From contig CAMWNM010000008.1 in the NCBI GenBank assembly GCA_947175635.1, forward strand, positions 1 to 63,023: 63,023 nt of DNA, in the 5' to 3' direction. A program made the translations under genes and the position numbers. A model generated the notes under the pieces. That model was given only the letters and a program-made list of their open reading frames with translations, made no database searches and was not told the origin of the DNA. Source of the DNA: an uncultured Bacteroidales bacterium (lineage in GTDB: Bacteria; Bacteroidota; Bacteroidia; Bacteroidales; P3). The first letter of the stretch is position 1. Every line of letters starts with the position of its first letter. Positions 24,369 through 33,218 of this stretch are shown here, piece after piece.

Positions 24369-26201
24369 ATGGATGCAACCATGAATCAGGGAGGAGATAT
24401 CCTCAATTTTGTACTTCCCCCGAACCAGTCTTCCTACATCAAGGTAATCGGTGTGGGCGGTGGCGGCAGCAATGCGGTCAACCACATGTTTCGCGCCGGT
24501 ATCAAGGGAGTGGATTTTATTGTGTGCAATACCGATGCCCAAGCCTTGGAAAGCAGCCCTGTACCTGTAAAGATTCATCTGGGTAAGGGATTGGGTGCAG
24601 GCAACGTACCGCAGGTTGCACGGGATGCGGCTATCGAGAAACGCGAAGAAATCAAGGCGAACATCAAGGATGCCCGCATGTTGTTTATCACTGCCGGCAT
24701 GGGCGGCGGTACGGGTACGGGCGCAGCTCCGGTGGTGGCTGAAATAGCCAAGGAAATAGAGTTGGCCGATGATGAGGTGACCAGTATCCTTACAGTGGCT
24801 ATCGTTACCACTCCTTTCAGTTTTGAGGGCCGTAAACGGCAGGAACAGGCCAAGGCCGGTATCGAGGAACTTCGCAAGCATGTGGATGCCATTCTGGTTA
24901 TCAACAACGATAAGTTGCGCGATTTCGGTAAAATGACGCTTATGGAGGCTTTCGCCATGGCCGATAACGTCTTGACGACGGCAGCCAAGGGTATTGCCGA
25001 AATCATCACGGTGCGTTCCTATGTGGCCATCGACTTCAAGGATGTGAATACCGTGATGCACAATAGCGGCGTGGCTTTGATGGGTTTCGGTACGGCAAGC
25101 GGCGAAAACCGCGCCAAGGACGCGGCTTTGATGGCGATGGATTCTCCTTTGCTCAACGACAACAGTATCCATGGGGCCAAGGATATGTTGCTGTATCTCA
25201 GCTATGGACCTGATGAACCGCTTTGCATGGATGAAATCGAAACCATTACCACCTCCATTCTCAAGGAGGCCGGCGACGGTGTGGATTTGATCTGGGGTGC
25301 CGGACAAGACGACGCTTTGGGTGCGAGTCTTAATATAACCTTGATTGCCACCGGATTCAACGAAAAGAGGGCGTTCGGTATCCGTAAGCCCGAAATAGTG
25401 GGTACCATTGCGGCTAAAGAATCGGTCCGTCAGGTATCCGCCCCTGTGAATGCAACCCCGGCGGCAGTGGAAAAGCCTGTTGCCCAGCCACAGCCGATGG
25501 TGCAGCCTGTGCATGCCAAAGAAGAACCGGCTCCGGTTTCGCCCAACAGAAAGGTTGTGGTGCTCGACTGGAACAACGACGCCCAGGATTCTTTTGACGA
25601 ACCGCAGGTGCAAACGGAATTGAACTTCGATGCGCCCGCCGGGCCCCAGGCGCAGGCCGGGACTCCGTCTCAAAAAACGGTTGGTGTCGCTCCGGAGGAG
25701 GCAAAGGCGGTTGAACCCATGCAGGAATCAACGTCCGCCAATGAAGCCACCTTGTGGTTTAACGATCTGGCCGCACGGCCCGTAACTGAAAATAAGATTG
25801 TTTTTGCATCCGACAGCAATTTCGGAGAACCGGCCATGCAACAGCAAACAATGCAGCGGTCGGGTACGGTGTCCGAAAATCTGGCGGAACCGGTAAGGGA
25901 AGTGCTGGTGGAAACCGCTTCCGTACAGGAAGCCGAAGTAAGGGAATCGGTATCGGACGGTCTTCTGAAAGGCCGGTGCGAAGCCACGGTGGAACGCATG
26001 AAGCGTTTGCGTGAGTTTTCGGGCATGATACGTTCTCCGCAGGGTTTGCGTCGTATCGAAGAAGAACCGGCTTGTGTGCGTCAGAATATCTCGATAGAAC
26101 CGATATTGCCGTCTTCCGTTTCGGAAGCCGGCCGCCACAGCATCGGAAAAGACGGTAGCGTGAATTACGAACCGCCATTCCTCGCCGATCAAGCCGACTG
26201 A
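24369..26201 (+). CDS. ftsZ: Cell division tubulin-like GTPase FtsZ
   Basis: A protein of 610 residues, much longer than E. coli FtsZ because of a low-complexity linker. The GTPase core (about residues 25-330) shows VIGVGGGGSNAVNHM, NTDAQAL, GMGGGTGTGAAPVVAEIAKE and the T7 loop motif NNDKLRDFG. From about residue 350 a Pro/Gln/Glu-rich linker of roughly 200 residues precedes a conserved tail (MKRLREFSGMIRSPQGLRRI). I use ATG 24369. A TTG at 24351 is in frame but lies too close to the -7 box at 24339-24346 to be likely. Confidence 0.95.
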   Translation: MDATMNQGGDILNFVLPPNQSSYIKVIGVGGGGSNAVNHMFRAGIKGVDFIVCNTDAQALESSPVPVKIHLGKGLGAGNVPQVARDAAIEKREEIKANIKDARMLFITAGMGGGTGTGAAPVVAEIAKEIELADDEVTSILTVAIVTTPFSFEGRKRQEQAKAGIEELRKHVDAILVINNDKLRDFGKMTLMEAFAMADNVLTTAAKGIAEIITVRSYVAIDFKDVNTVMHNSGVALMGFGTASGENRAKDAALMAMDSPLLNDNSIHGAKDMLLYLSYGPDEPLCMDEIETITTSILKEAGDGVDLIWGAGQDDALGASLNITLIATGFNEKRAFGIRKPEIVGTIAAKESVRQVSAPVNATPAAVEKPVAQPQPMVQPVHAKEEPAPVSPNRKVVVLDWNNDAQDSFDEPQVQTELNFDAPAGPQAQAGTPSQKTVGVAPEEAKAVEPMQESTSANEATLWFNDLAARPVTENKIVFASDSNFGEPAMQQQTMQRSGTVSENLAEPVREVLVETASVQEAEVRESVSDGLLKGRCEATVERMKRLREFSGMIRSPQGLRRIEEEPACVRQNISIEPILPSSVSEAGRHSIGKDGSVNYEPPFLADQAD

Positions 26202-26217
26202 CAAGCGCACTGAAAAC

Positions 26218-26260
26218 AAAAAAAGAGGGATTGACTTATTCCGTCAATCCCTCTTTTTTT
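26218..26260. terminator. Bidirectional terminator between ftsZ and ispF
   Basis: A perfect 18-bp inverted repeat (26218-26235 and 26243-26260) around a 7-nt loop, with seven A at one end and seven T at the other. It can therefore terminate the plus-strand dcw transcript and the minus-strand porV-ispF transcript. Confidence 0.92.
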
Positions 26261-26337
26261 ATATAGGAGAATTGAAAACCAATTTTTTCCGTGAGCCGGG
26301 CGCAAAGGTCAGATGCGATTGGACTATGCCGAAGCGG

Positions 26338-26817
26338 TTAAGTGTAAATCAAAGCTACAGCCGAGGCGGAGGCGCCGAGTTCCTCGCCTTCAAACCCCAT
26401 TCTTTCGGTGGTGGTGGCTTTTACCGAGACCCGGTCGGGTTCAAGGCCCAAGGTGCGGGCCATGCGCGCTTGCATCAGGGGAATATAGGCGGCTATCTTG
26501 GGTTGCTGTAAGCGGATGCAACTGTCGATATTGCCGATCCGGTAGGCCTTTTCCTGCAACAATTCCCCCACCTTTTTCAGCAGGATCATGCTGTCGATGT
26601 TCTTGTAGGCCGTATCGTTGTCGGGAAAATGGCGGCCTATATCGCCCAAAGCCGCGGCGCCGAGCAGGGCATCGCAAACGGCATGTACCAGAACATCGGC
26701 ATCGGAATGGCCTAAAAGCCCTTTTTCGTAAGGGATTTCCACACCGCCCAGCACCAATTTTCTATCGGGTGCCAGACGGTGGGCGTCATAACCGTATCCT
26801 ATTCTGAAATCCGTCAT
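26338..26817 (-). CDS. ispF: 2-C-methyl-D-erythritol 2,4-cyclodiphosphate synthase IspF
   Basis: A 159-residue enzyme of the MEP isoprenoid pathway. It cyclises CDP-methylerythritol phosphate with loss of CMP. RIGYGYDAHRL holds the metal ligands Asp and His near residues 10-12, GHSDADVLVHAVCDALLGA holds the third ligand, and DIGRHFPDND and EGEELGASASAVALI follow, all conserved. Its ATG overlaps the porV stop by one base on the minus strand, so it is translated from the porV transcript. Confidence 0.96.
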   Translation of the reverse strand: MTDFRIGYGYDAHRLAPDRKLVLGGVEIPYEKGLLGHSDADVLVHAVCDALLGAAALGDIGRHFPDNDTAYKNIDSMILLKKVGELLQEKAYRIGNIDSCIRLQQPKIAAYIPLMQARMARTLGLEPDRVSVKATTTERMGFEGEELGASASAVALIYT

Positions 26818-28076
26818 TATTGAACGCGTTCCGCCGGTTTCTTTTGTTTGTTGGCCGCTTGCTGCGCCTTGTTGAAATTGAACGATATGCCTACACGCAA
26901 AGTGTTTTTAAGCGGGTTGGAACCCGAAATGGTGGAAGTGGGGATGAGGTAGGAAAAGTCGAGCCCCACCATACGGTAGCGCAAGCCCACACCCAAGGTG
27001 AAATACTGACGGTATCCCTTGTATTTGCTTTCGTGGAAATAACCGGCGCGGATGGCCACGATGTTCCGCCACCAATATTCGGCGGCCAGACTCCACTGAA
27101 TCTCGCGCATTTCTTCCTTGGCTCCGTCCGGAGCATCGCCGAAGGATTGGAACAAGCCTTTCATTACGTTCACGCGGTCGTTTTTACCGGCTACAATCTT
27201 TTCTTCTCCCGTGGCGGAATCGATTCCCCTGATCGGAGGGGTGGGGACCAGCAGCTTGTAGGCTTCGGCATAGAAACCTACCGAGTTGTAGTCGTCGATA
27301 TGCCAGTTGAAGCCAACCCCGAGACGGAGCGTGGCCGGCAGAAAGTTCTTTTCGGCATCTTCGTCAAAGGAAACACCTTTCACATAACTCATCTTGTTTC
27401 CGATATTGGTGATGCTCAGTCCCGCACTCAAGGTACCGCCTTTATAGTGTTTGCCGAGGTCGAAATTCTGGTTGTAATACAATCCTATGTCTGCTGCGCC
27501 GGCCAAACCGGCCTTGGTGTCTATGCCTTCCACAAACTGCCCTAAGGTAAGGTTGGAGTAGATGAACCTACCTGTAACGGCGATCGAGAGCACATCGATC
27601 AGTTTGCGCGAATAACTTAAATCAATGGCGAATTCATTGGGCTTGAAAGTGGTGGCTCCATTTCCCTGCGCATCGGTGAAAGTAACCGAGCCCATGGAGA
27701 AGTAGAGCAGGGAGAAAGCCAGTGCGCTGCGGTCGTCTTTGAACTTATAGGCACCGGTAAGGTATGCCAGCGACATATCCGGTACCAGATTGATCAGCCA
27801 GGGAGAGTAGGTGAGCGAAAATCCGAACTGGTCTTCCATAAAAGGATATTTGGCCGCGTTGTAGTGTTGGGAATTGAGATCTACCGAAGTGGCCACCCCC
27901 ACATCGCCCATCCCGCCTGAACGGGCATCGGGAGAAAGCGAGAGGAAAGGAACGGCGGTGGAGATAGGGTTGGTGACCCCGTCCAGTTTTTGTCCGGTAG
28001 TAGGGTCGTAGATCTGGGCGTTCAATAGAACAGGTAGCAAGAACAGGAAAAGGAAAAGCTGCGTTTTTCTGCGCAT
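26817..28076 (-). CDS. porV: Type IX secretion outer-membrane protein PorV (LptO)
   Basis: A 419-residue FadL-like outer-membrane protein. The start at 28076 is chosen because MRRKTQLFLFLFLLPVLLNA is a clear signal peptide, and residues upstream of it would spoil it. The mature part begins QIYDPTTGQKLDGVTNPIST, then FLSLSPDARSGGMGDVGVAT, the PorV signature, and ends in barrel strands. PorV shuttles type IX cargo from the translocon to the attachment machinery. It faces porP and gldK across a divergent promoter region, while ispF follows it directly. Confidence 0.93.
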   Translation of the reverse strand: MRRKTQLFLFLFLLPVLLNAQIYDPTTGQKLDGVTNPISTAVPFLSLSPDARSGGMGDVGVATSVDLNSQHYNAAKYPFMEDQFGFSLTYSPWLINLVPDMSLAYLTGAYKFKDDRSALAFSLLYFSMGSVTFTDAQGNGATTFKPNEFAIDLSYSRKLIDVLSIAVTGRFIYSNLTLGQFVEGIDTKAGLAGAADIGLYYNQNFDLGKHYKGGTLSAGLSITNIGNKMSYVKGVSFDEDAEKNFLPATLRLGVGFNWHIDDYNSVGFYAEAYKLLVPTPPIRGIDSATGEEKIVAGKNDRVNVMKGLFQSFGDAPDGAKEEMREIQWSLAAEYWWRNIVAIRAGYFHESKYKGYRQYFTLGVGLRYRMVGLDFSYLIPTSTISGSNPLKNTLRVGISFNFNKAQQAANKQKKPAERVQ

Positions 28077-28160
28077 ATTGAAAGAAAGTTTTGCTGCCGG
28101 AGGACTCCGGCGGTTAACATTGTCCGCCCCGGCCATTCAGATTGTAGGACTCGGAAGCGG

Positions 28161-28189
28161 CAAAATTAGGCTTTAGGATAGCAAAGGTA
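28161..28189 (-). promoter_or_regulatory. Probable porV-ispF promoter (-7 boxes)
   Basis: On the minus strand TACCTTTG (28182-28189) and TAATTTTG (28161-28168) both match TAnnTTTG, 85 to 115 bp before the porV start. One or both may be used. The first lies between the arms of a 7-bp inverted repeat. Confidence 0.5.
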
Positions 28190-28429
28190 GCAAAAACCGC
28201 CTAAAGAGAAAACCGCATTTTGCCGAAATGTCGGGAGAAAAAGCTTCGGTTCGAAGGGGGACGGTGCAATTTCCTCTATTGACGGGGCAACATGGACCCG
28301 GAGGGAAGGAAACGGACAGGAGAGGCGATTTTACCCGAATGAAACCAGAGGTAATCTAAAGCCAACATTCATTGAGAAAAACGAGACAGATACGGGAAAC
28401 TGAAAAATATTTCGGGCCGGCTACGGGAA

Positions 28430-28460
28430 TTTGTGTAAACCGAAAATCAGATTATCTTTG
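28430..28460 (+). promoter_or_regulatory. Promoter of porP
   Basis: TTTG at 28430-28433, a 19-bp spacer and TATCTTTG at 28453-28460 make a complete Bacteroidota promoter, giving a leader of about 65 nt before the porP start. Confidence 0.75.
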
Positions 28461-28532
28461 CAGGTTGGAAAATTACCTGTTTTTGTTTATTTTCTTGAAA
28501 CAGAGGATTTTTTAAAAAAGGATTTTAGAGGT

Positions 28533-29543
28533 ATGCGCCATACAGGTTTCCTAAAGTATATGACGGCCGTTCTGTTGTTATGGGCGGGCTTGGGCGGCAC
28601 GCAGGCGCAGGACATGCATCTTTCCCAATATTTCTCCAATCCGCTTTATATAAATCCCGCTTTTGCCGGCACTTCCGACTGCGGCCGTATCGGGGTGGCC
28701 TACCGTAATCAATGGCCCAACATCGGCGGCGGATTCTCTTTGGCAACCGTTACTTACGATCAATATATCAAGGCTTTGCACGGGGGTATAGGGGCATATG
28801 TGAATGCCGACTTCCAAGGCGGCGGCACCTACCGCAACATCTCGGCGGCCTTTATGTACGCTTTCCGTGCCCAACTGGGCCGGAAATTGTTTCTGACTTT
28901 GGCGGTGGAGGGTTCATATACAAACAGATACGTTGACTGGAATTCCCTCACTTTTCCCGACCAATACGATCCTTTCGTGGGTTTGGTACAGGGGCGTCCC
29001 ACCATGGAGAACCTGCCCAACACGCCGCTCAGCAAACATCATGCCGATGTGGCCGCGGGGCTGATGCTCTACGGAGAATACTTCTATGTAGGCTTCTCGG
29101 CCGCCCATCTTACCCGTCCCGACATAGGCTTTATGGGCAAGTATCGTATGGATATGAAATTCAGTGCACAGGCAGGGGGCGTGATTTATTTCAGGCCGAG
29201 TTACGGGGAGAAGCACAGTGAAAGGGATCTGTCTCTTTCGCCCAATATCATCTATACCCAGCAGGGCAAGTTCACGGAACTGAACTACGGTTTATACGGT
29301 AATTTTTATCCGATGGTTGTGGGTGTTTGGTTCCGACAGAGTTTTTCCAATCCGGATGCGGTTATCTTTCTTATCGGGGGCGAATTCAAGGGCATAAGGC
29401 TTGCTTACAGTTACGACCTTACGGTCTCCAAGCTGGCTAAGAGCGGTGGCAGCCACGAGGTTTCGCTCGGATTCCGTTTGCCTTGCGCCAGACAGCATTC
29501 CGCACGCAGGGAAGTCCTGCCTGTTCCCTGCCCCAAGTTCTAA
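28533..29543 (+). CDS. porP: PorP/SprF-family type IX secretion outer-membrane protein
   Basis: A 336-residue outer-membrane beta-barrel protein. The start at 28533 gives a signal peptide ending near GGTQAQ. The mature N-terminus (DMHLSQYFSNPLYINPAFAG) is the PorP/SprF signature, and later segments such as KHHADVAAGLMLYGEYFYVG and GVWFRQSF are typical. PorP is needed for type IX secretion, and SprF-type members pair with type B cargo such as the large protein at 53754-56321. In P. gingivalis the order is porP-porK-porL-porM-porN, but here only gldK/porK follows. Confidence 0.92.
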   Translation: MRHTGFLKYMTAVLLLWAGLGGTQAQDMHLSQYFSNPLYINPAFAGTSDCGRIGVAYRNQWPNIGGGFSLATVTYDQYIKALHGGIGAYVNADFQGGGTYRNISAAFMYAFRAQLGRKLFLTLAVEGSYTNRYVDWNSLTFPDQYDPFVGLVQGRPTMENLPNTPLSKHHADVAAGLMLYGEYFYVGFSAAHLTRPDIGFMGKYRMDMKFSAQAGGVIYFRPSYGEKHSERDLSLSPNIIYTQQGKFTELNYGLYGNFYPMVVGVWFRQSFSNPDAVIFLIGGEFKGIRLAYSYDLTVSKLAKSGGSHEVSLGFRLPCARQHSARREVLPVPCPKF

Positions 29544-29580
29544 AGTGGGGTTTTCCCTTTTTTTGTCGGATGCGCCGGCA

Positions 29581-29611
29581 TTGATATTGTGAAGAAAAAA
29601 GCATACCTTTG
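29581..29611 (+). promoter_or_regulatory. Promoter of gldK
   Basis: TTG at 29581-29583, 20 bp, then TACCTTTG at 29604-29611, 23 bp before the gldK start. gldK can therefore be transcribed separately from porP. Confidence 0.68.
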
Positions 29612-29634
29612 CACGTGCTAAAAATATAGTATCC

Positions 29635-31164
29635 ATGCTGAAGCAATTTGTAAAAGCAGTTTTTGCGGCCGGCTTTCTGGCCGGTATGGTATCTTGCAGT
29701 ACGCCTTCAAGCCAATCCCAATCTACGGGATGGGGTGTGAACGATCCCAAGTGGGGCGGTTTCCAGCGTACCGAAAACTACAACCAACCGGTGCCTCTCC
29801 GCTTTGTGTTCATTCAAGGCGGATTCTTCACGATGGGAAGAAATCAGGAGGATCTGAAGTTCCAACATCATAACAATCCGCATCCGGCTACGGTAAGTTC
29901 GTTTTATATGGACGAAGTGGAAACCTCCAATACCGATTACAATGAATACCTGTATTGGTTGGAACGGGTGTACGGACAGGATTATCCGGAAGTGGTGGAA
30001 AGGGCCCGTCCGGATGCGTTGGTGTGGAATTCGATCGGCGGTTACCGCGATCCCATGCAGGATTATTTTGAAAATCCGGCCTACAACAACTATCCCGTGG
30101 TAGGGGTTACCTGGGAGCAGGCGCGCGACTATTGCGATTGGAGAACAGACCGTGTAAACGAATACATCCTCGTGCAGGCCAAGATCCTCAAGCTTGATTT
30201 GGGACAGACGGCCGACAACAACTTCAACACCGACGCTTATCTGGCAGGTCAGTACAACGGTATCGTAAACAAGGGGTTGCAGGATATGAATCCCAATGCG
30301 AGCGAGAAGACCCGCTCGGCGCAGATTAAAGACGGGATTCTGATCGAGAAACTGCGTCTTCCCACCGAAGTGGAATGGGAATACGCCGCTTTGGCCTTGA
30401 TGGGCAACAGCAATCAGGAACGCGTGGCCGAAAGAAGGGTGTATCCCTGGAATGGCAAACCCTTGCAGGTGCGCAATCCGGAATCTCCGTACCGCGGCAC
30501 GATGATGGCCAACTTTGCCAGAGGTAAAGGCGACTATATGGGAACGGCCGGTGCGCTCAACGACGGGGCCGATTACACATCGCCTGTCTATTCCTATGTT
30601 CCCAACGATTTCGGCCTTTACAACATGGCCGGCAACGTAGCCGAATGGTGTTTGGACGTATATCGTCCGCTTACGAGCGAGGATGCCGACGAAATCAATC
30701 CTTTCCGAGGCAATATCTATACGACGAAAGTGCGTGATGAAGACGGTCTGATTGCCGAAAAAGACAGTTTGGGCCGTATCACCTACCGTCAGTTCTCCGA
30801 TGAAGAACTGGCCAGCCGTGAAAACTTCCAGCGTTCCGACAACCGTAACTACCTCGATGGAGATTATGCTTCGGCGATTGTTGACGACTGGTTGGCCAAG
30901 GACGATGAAGGGGAAGACGGCGAAAACGAGACGGGTGTTTCAAAATCCACCACCTCCCTTCTGTATGAATACGGCGTAAGTTCGTTGATCTCCGATAAGA
31001 GCCGTGTTATCAAAGGTGGTTCGTGGAAAGACCGTGCCTATTATCTTTCTCCGGCAACCCGCCGTTATATGGATCAAGACAAGAGCGCTTCCTGGGTGGG
31101 TTTCCGTTGCGCCATGTCGAGAGTGGGGGCGGCCAACGGCGGTTCCATCAACGCCAAACGCTAA
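29635..31164 (+). CDS. gldK: Type IX secretion lipoprotein GldK/PorK
   Basis: A 509-residue outer-membrane lipoprotein. The lipobox ends at Cys21 (AGMVSC). It has the FGE-sulfatase fold typical of GldK: RFVFIQGGFFTMGRNQED near residue 58, FYMDEVETSNTDYNEYLYWL, PVVGVTWEQARDYCDWR, LPTEVEWEYAALAL, FGLYNMAGNVAEWCLDVYR and VIKGGSWKDRAYYLSPATRR. GldK and GldN form the periplasmic ring of the type IX machine around the GldL-GldM motor. Those partners do not follow here. The gene ends at a terminator and an unrelated gene comes next. Confidence 0.94.
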   Translation: MLKQFVKAVFAAGFLAGMVSCSTPSSQSQSTGWGVNDPKWGGFQRTENYNQPVPLRFVFIQGGFFTMGRNQEDLKFQHHNNPHPATVSSFYMDEVETSNTDYNEYLYWLERVYGQDYPEVVERARPDALVWNSIGGYRDPMQDYFENPAYNNYPVVGVTWEQARDYCDWRTDRVNEYILVQAKILKLDLGQTADNNFNTDAYLAGQYNGIVNKGLQDMNPNASEKTRSAQIKDGILIEKLRLPTEVEWEYAALALMGNSNQERVAERRVYPWNGKPLQVRNPESPYRGTMMANFARGKGDYMGTAGALNDGADYTSPVYSYVPNDFGLYNMAGNVAEWCLDVYRPLTSEDADEINPFRGNIYTTKVRDEDGLIAEKDSLGRITYRQFSDEELASRENFQRSDNRNYLDGDYASAIVDDWLAKDDEGEDGENETGVSKSTTSLLYEYGVSSLISDKSRVIKGGSWKDRAYYLSPATRRYMDQDKSASWVGFRCAMSRVGAANGGSINAKR

Positions 31165-31209
31165 TCGGTTTTAACACTATAGGGCTTGCCTCACAAGGCA
31201 GGCATCGGT

Positions 31210-31245
31210 AAAAGGGTTGTATGATTCAGGTTATACAACCCTTTT
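31210..31245 (+). terminator. Rho-independent terminator after gldK
   Basis: A perfect 13-bp stem (31210-31222 and 31233-31245) with a 10-nt loop ends in a short T run. It lies 45 nt after gldK and before the U32 gene, so it separates the two units. Confidence 0.8.
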
Positions 31246-31273
31246 TCGTGTAAAGAAAAAAAGAGGAACGAAA

Positions 31274-33208
31274 ATGATGAGGGTTTCCCGCCCCAGGCCG
31301 GTGGAGCTTCTGGCTCCGGCAGCCGGTTTAAATGAGGCCTGTGCGGCTGTTGACGCAGGTGCGGATGCCGTGTATATGGGCGGACCCGCTTTCGGAGCGC
31401 GTTCCCGGGCAGGAAACAGCATGGCTGATGTGGAAAAGGCTGTGAAGTATGCCCATCTTTATCATGCCAAATGTTATCTTACCCTCAATACGCTTATCTA
31501 CGAAAATGAAATGGAGCAGGCGGTGCGGATAGCCCGTCAAGCCTATGATGCGGGGGTGGACGCGCTGATTGTCCAGGATATGGGGCTGTTGGAAGCCGGT
31601 CTGCCGCCTATTGAGCTTCATGCCAGTACACAGTGTCATATCGTTACGCCCGAAAAAGCCTTGTTTTTGGAGAAGGCGGGATTTAGACGCCTGGTGTTGG
31701 GGCGGGAATTGTCGCTGAGGGAGATAAAGGAAATAGCCTCTTGCGTGCGTGCGGAGATAGAGACGTTCGTACATGGGGCGTTGTGCGTGAGTTATAGCGG
31801 CAGGTGTTATATGAGTTGCCACATGAACGGGCGGAGCGGAAACAGGGGAGAGTGCGCTCAAAGTTGCCGTTTGCCCTACCGGCTTGAGAATGCGGCCGGC
31901 AAGGTATTGCAACAAGACCGCTATCTGCTTTCGATGAAGGATTTCCATGCCTATGCCCGATTGGAGGAACTGATAGAGGCCGGTGTATGCAGTTTCAAGA
32001 TAGAAGGCCGGCTGAAAGACGCGGTTTATGTGAAAAACATCACGGCTTACTATCGCAAGAAGATAGACGCCTTGCAGAAAAAGGGGCTGGTGTGCCCCAC
32101 TTCAAAGGGGCGGATCTATACCGATATGCGGCCCGATGCGGAAAAAACCTATCACCGGGAATACACCGATTTCAATTTGGATGGCAAGCGGGCGGATTGG
32201 GCCGTGTTCGGCACCCCTAAGGCTACGGGCGAACGTATAGGGCGTCTTGAAGCGGTAAAGGAATATACGCCGGGTCGCTATTCGGGTCTGTGCATAGAGG
32301 TGAAGACCGATCAGGCAACTACGGTTTTTGAAAGCGGAGACGGGCTTTGCTATTATGATACGGAAGGCATTTTACAGGGAGGAAACATAGAAAAGGCTCT
32401 CAGGCAGGCATCTTCCTGGTTGCTTTATCTGCAAGGGCCCGGACGGGCATCGATGCTGCCTCCGCTTGGTTGCCTATTGTACCGGAATCGCAATGCGGCA
32501 TTTGAAAAAGCCTGGGGGACCGCATCGGTTGTCCGTAAGATTCCCGTTCGGATAGTTGTTGATACCGACAGGCTGAAAGTGTGTGTAAGTTGGGATGAAT
32601 GCCCTTCGGAAACGGTGCGTGGCACTTTGGAATGTGCCATTGATCCAACCCGGGTGCAGGAGGCCCGGGATGCAGGCAATGCCGATGCCATGCTGTTGCG
32701 TCAGTTGGAAAAACTGGGGGGCACGGCCTATGTGGCAGGGGAGTTGCGCTGTGAGGGAAAACGCAAGATATTTGTGCCGGCTTCGGTATTGAACGAGTGC
32801 CGCCGTAGGTTGGTGGAAGGATTGGACGAGATAGGGGAAAAAAGCTATACGCGCAGGCCCGTTGAACCGATCCGCCCTACAGCGCATCCTTATCCCGGGT
32901 TGCAGCACGGCTTTCTGGACTATACCGCCAATGTGGCCAATCATTGGGCGGCCAACTTTTACAAACGCCATGGCGCCACGCAAATCCAGCCGGCTTTTGA
33001 AGTGCGTACAGTGCAGGAGAGGCGAGAAAAAGGGCAGTTGCTGATGGTCTGCAAGCATTGTATCCGCTATCAGTTGGGACAATGCCTCAGGCAAAAGCCT
33101 ACGCCCGATTATGCAGGCGATTTGTATCTGTGTTACGGTGAGAATAAATTCGCGCTGCATTTCGATTGCGCCAATTGCCGGATGGAAGTGCGTAGCGGTG
33201 AGGTATAA
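31274..33208 (+). CDS. U32-family protein, RlhA-like (possible rRNA/tRNA hydroxylation)
   Basis: A 644-residue protein of the peptidase U32 family. The N-terminal half starts PVELLAPAAGLNEACAAVDA and has the family signature ETFVHGALCVSYSGRCYMS with paired cysteines. The C-terminal part ends with a Cys cluster (CKHCIRYQLGQC, then CANCR). Members of this length resemble E. coli RlhA, which hydroxylates 23S rRNA C2501, more than the shorter TrhP. Whether this one acts on rRNA, tRNA or a protein is not decided by sequence alone. The start is ATG 31274 (MMRVSRP), which places the family N-terminus correctly and lies beyond the gldK terminator. The next gene follows after 10 nt. Confidence 0.82.
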   Translation: MMRVSRPRPVELLAPAAGLNEACAAVDAGADAVYMGGPAFGARSRAGNSMADVEKAVKYAHLYHAKCYLTLNTLIYENEMEQAVRIARQAYDAGVDALIVQDMGLLEAGLPPIELHASTQCHIVTPEKALFLEKAGFRRLVLGRELSLREIKEIASCVRAEIETFVHGALCVSYSGRCYMSCHMNGRSGNRGECAQSCRLPYRLENAAGKVLQQDRYLLSMKDFHAYARLEELIEAGVCSFKIEGRLKDAVYVKNITAYYRKKIDALQKKGLVCPTSKGRIYTDMRPDAEKTYHREYTDFNLDGKRADWAVFGTPKATGERIGRLEAVKEYTPGRYSGLCIEVKTDQATTVFESGDGLCYYDTEGILQGGNIEKALRQASSWLLYLQGPGRASMLPPLGCLLYRNRNAAFEKAWGTASVVRKIPVRIVVDTDRLKVCVSWDECPSETVRGTLECAIDPTRVQEARDAGNADAMLLRQLEKLGGTAYVAGELRCEGKRKIFVPASVLNECRRRLVEGLDEIGEKSYTRRPVEPIRPTAHPYPGLQHGFLDYTANVANHWAANFYKRHGATQIQPAFEVRTVQERREKGQLLMVCKHCIRYQLGQCLRQKPTPDYAGDLYLCYGENKFALHFDCANCRMEVRSGEV

Positions 33209-33218
33209 AAACGGAATC

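Larger units (their letters stand above)
28077..28532. other. Divergent promoter region between porV and porP
   Basis: A 456-bp gap without a credible gene. It carries -7 boxes for both directions and a 7-bp inverted repeat (28171-28177 with 28200-28206) flanking one porV box. The middle part (28210-28425) shows nothing I can interpret. Confidence 0.6.
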
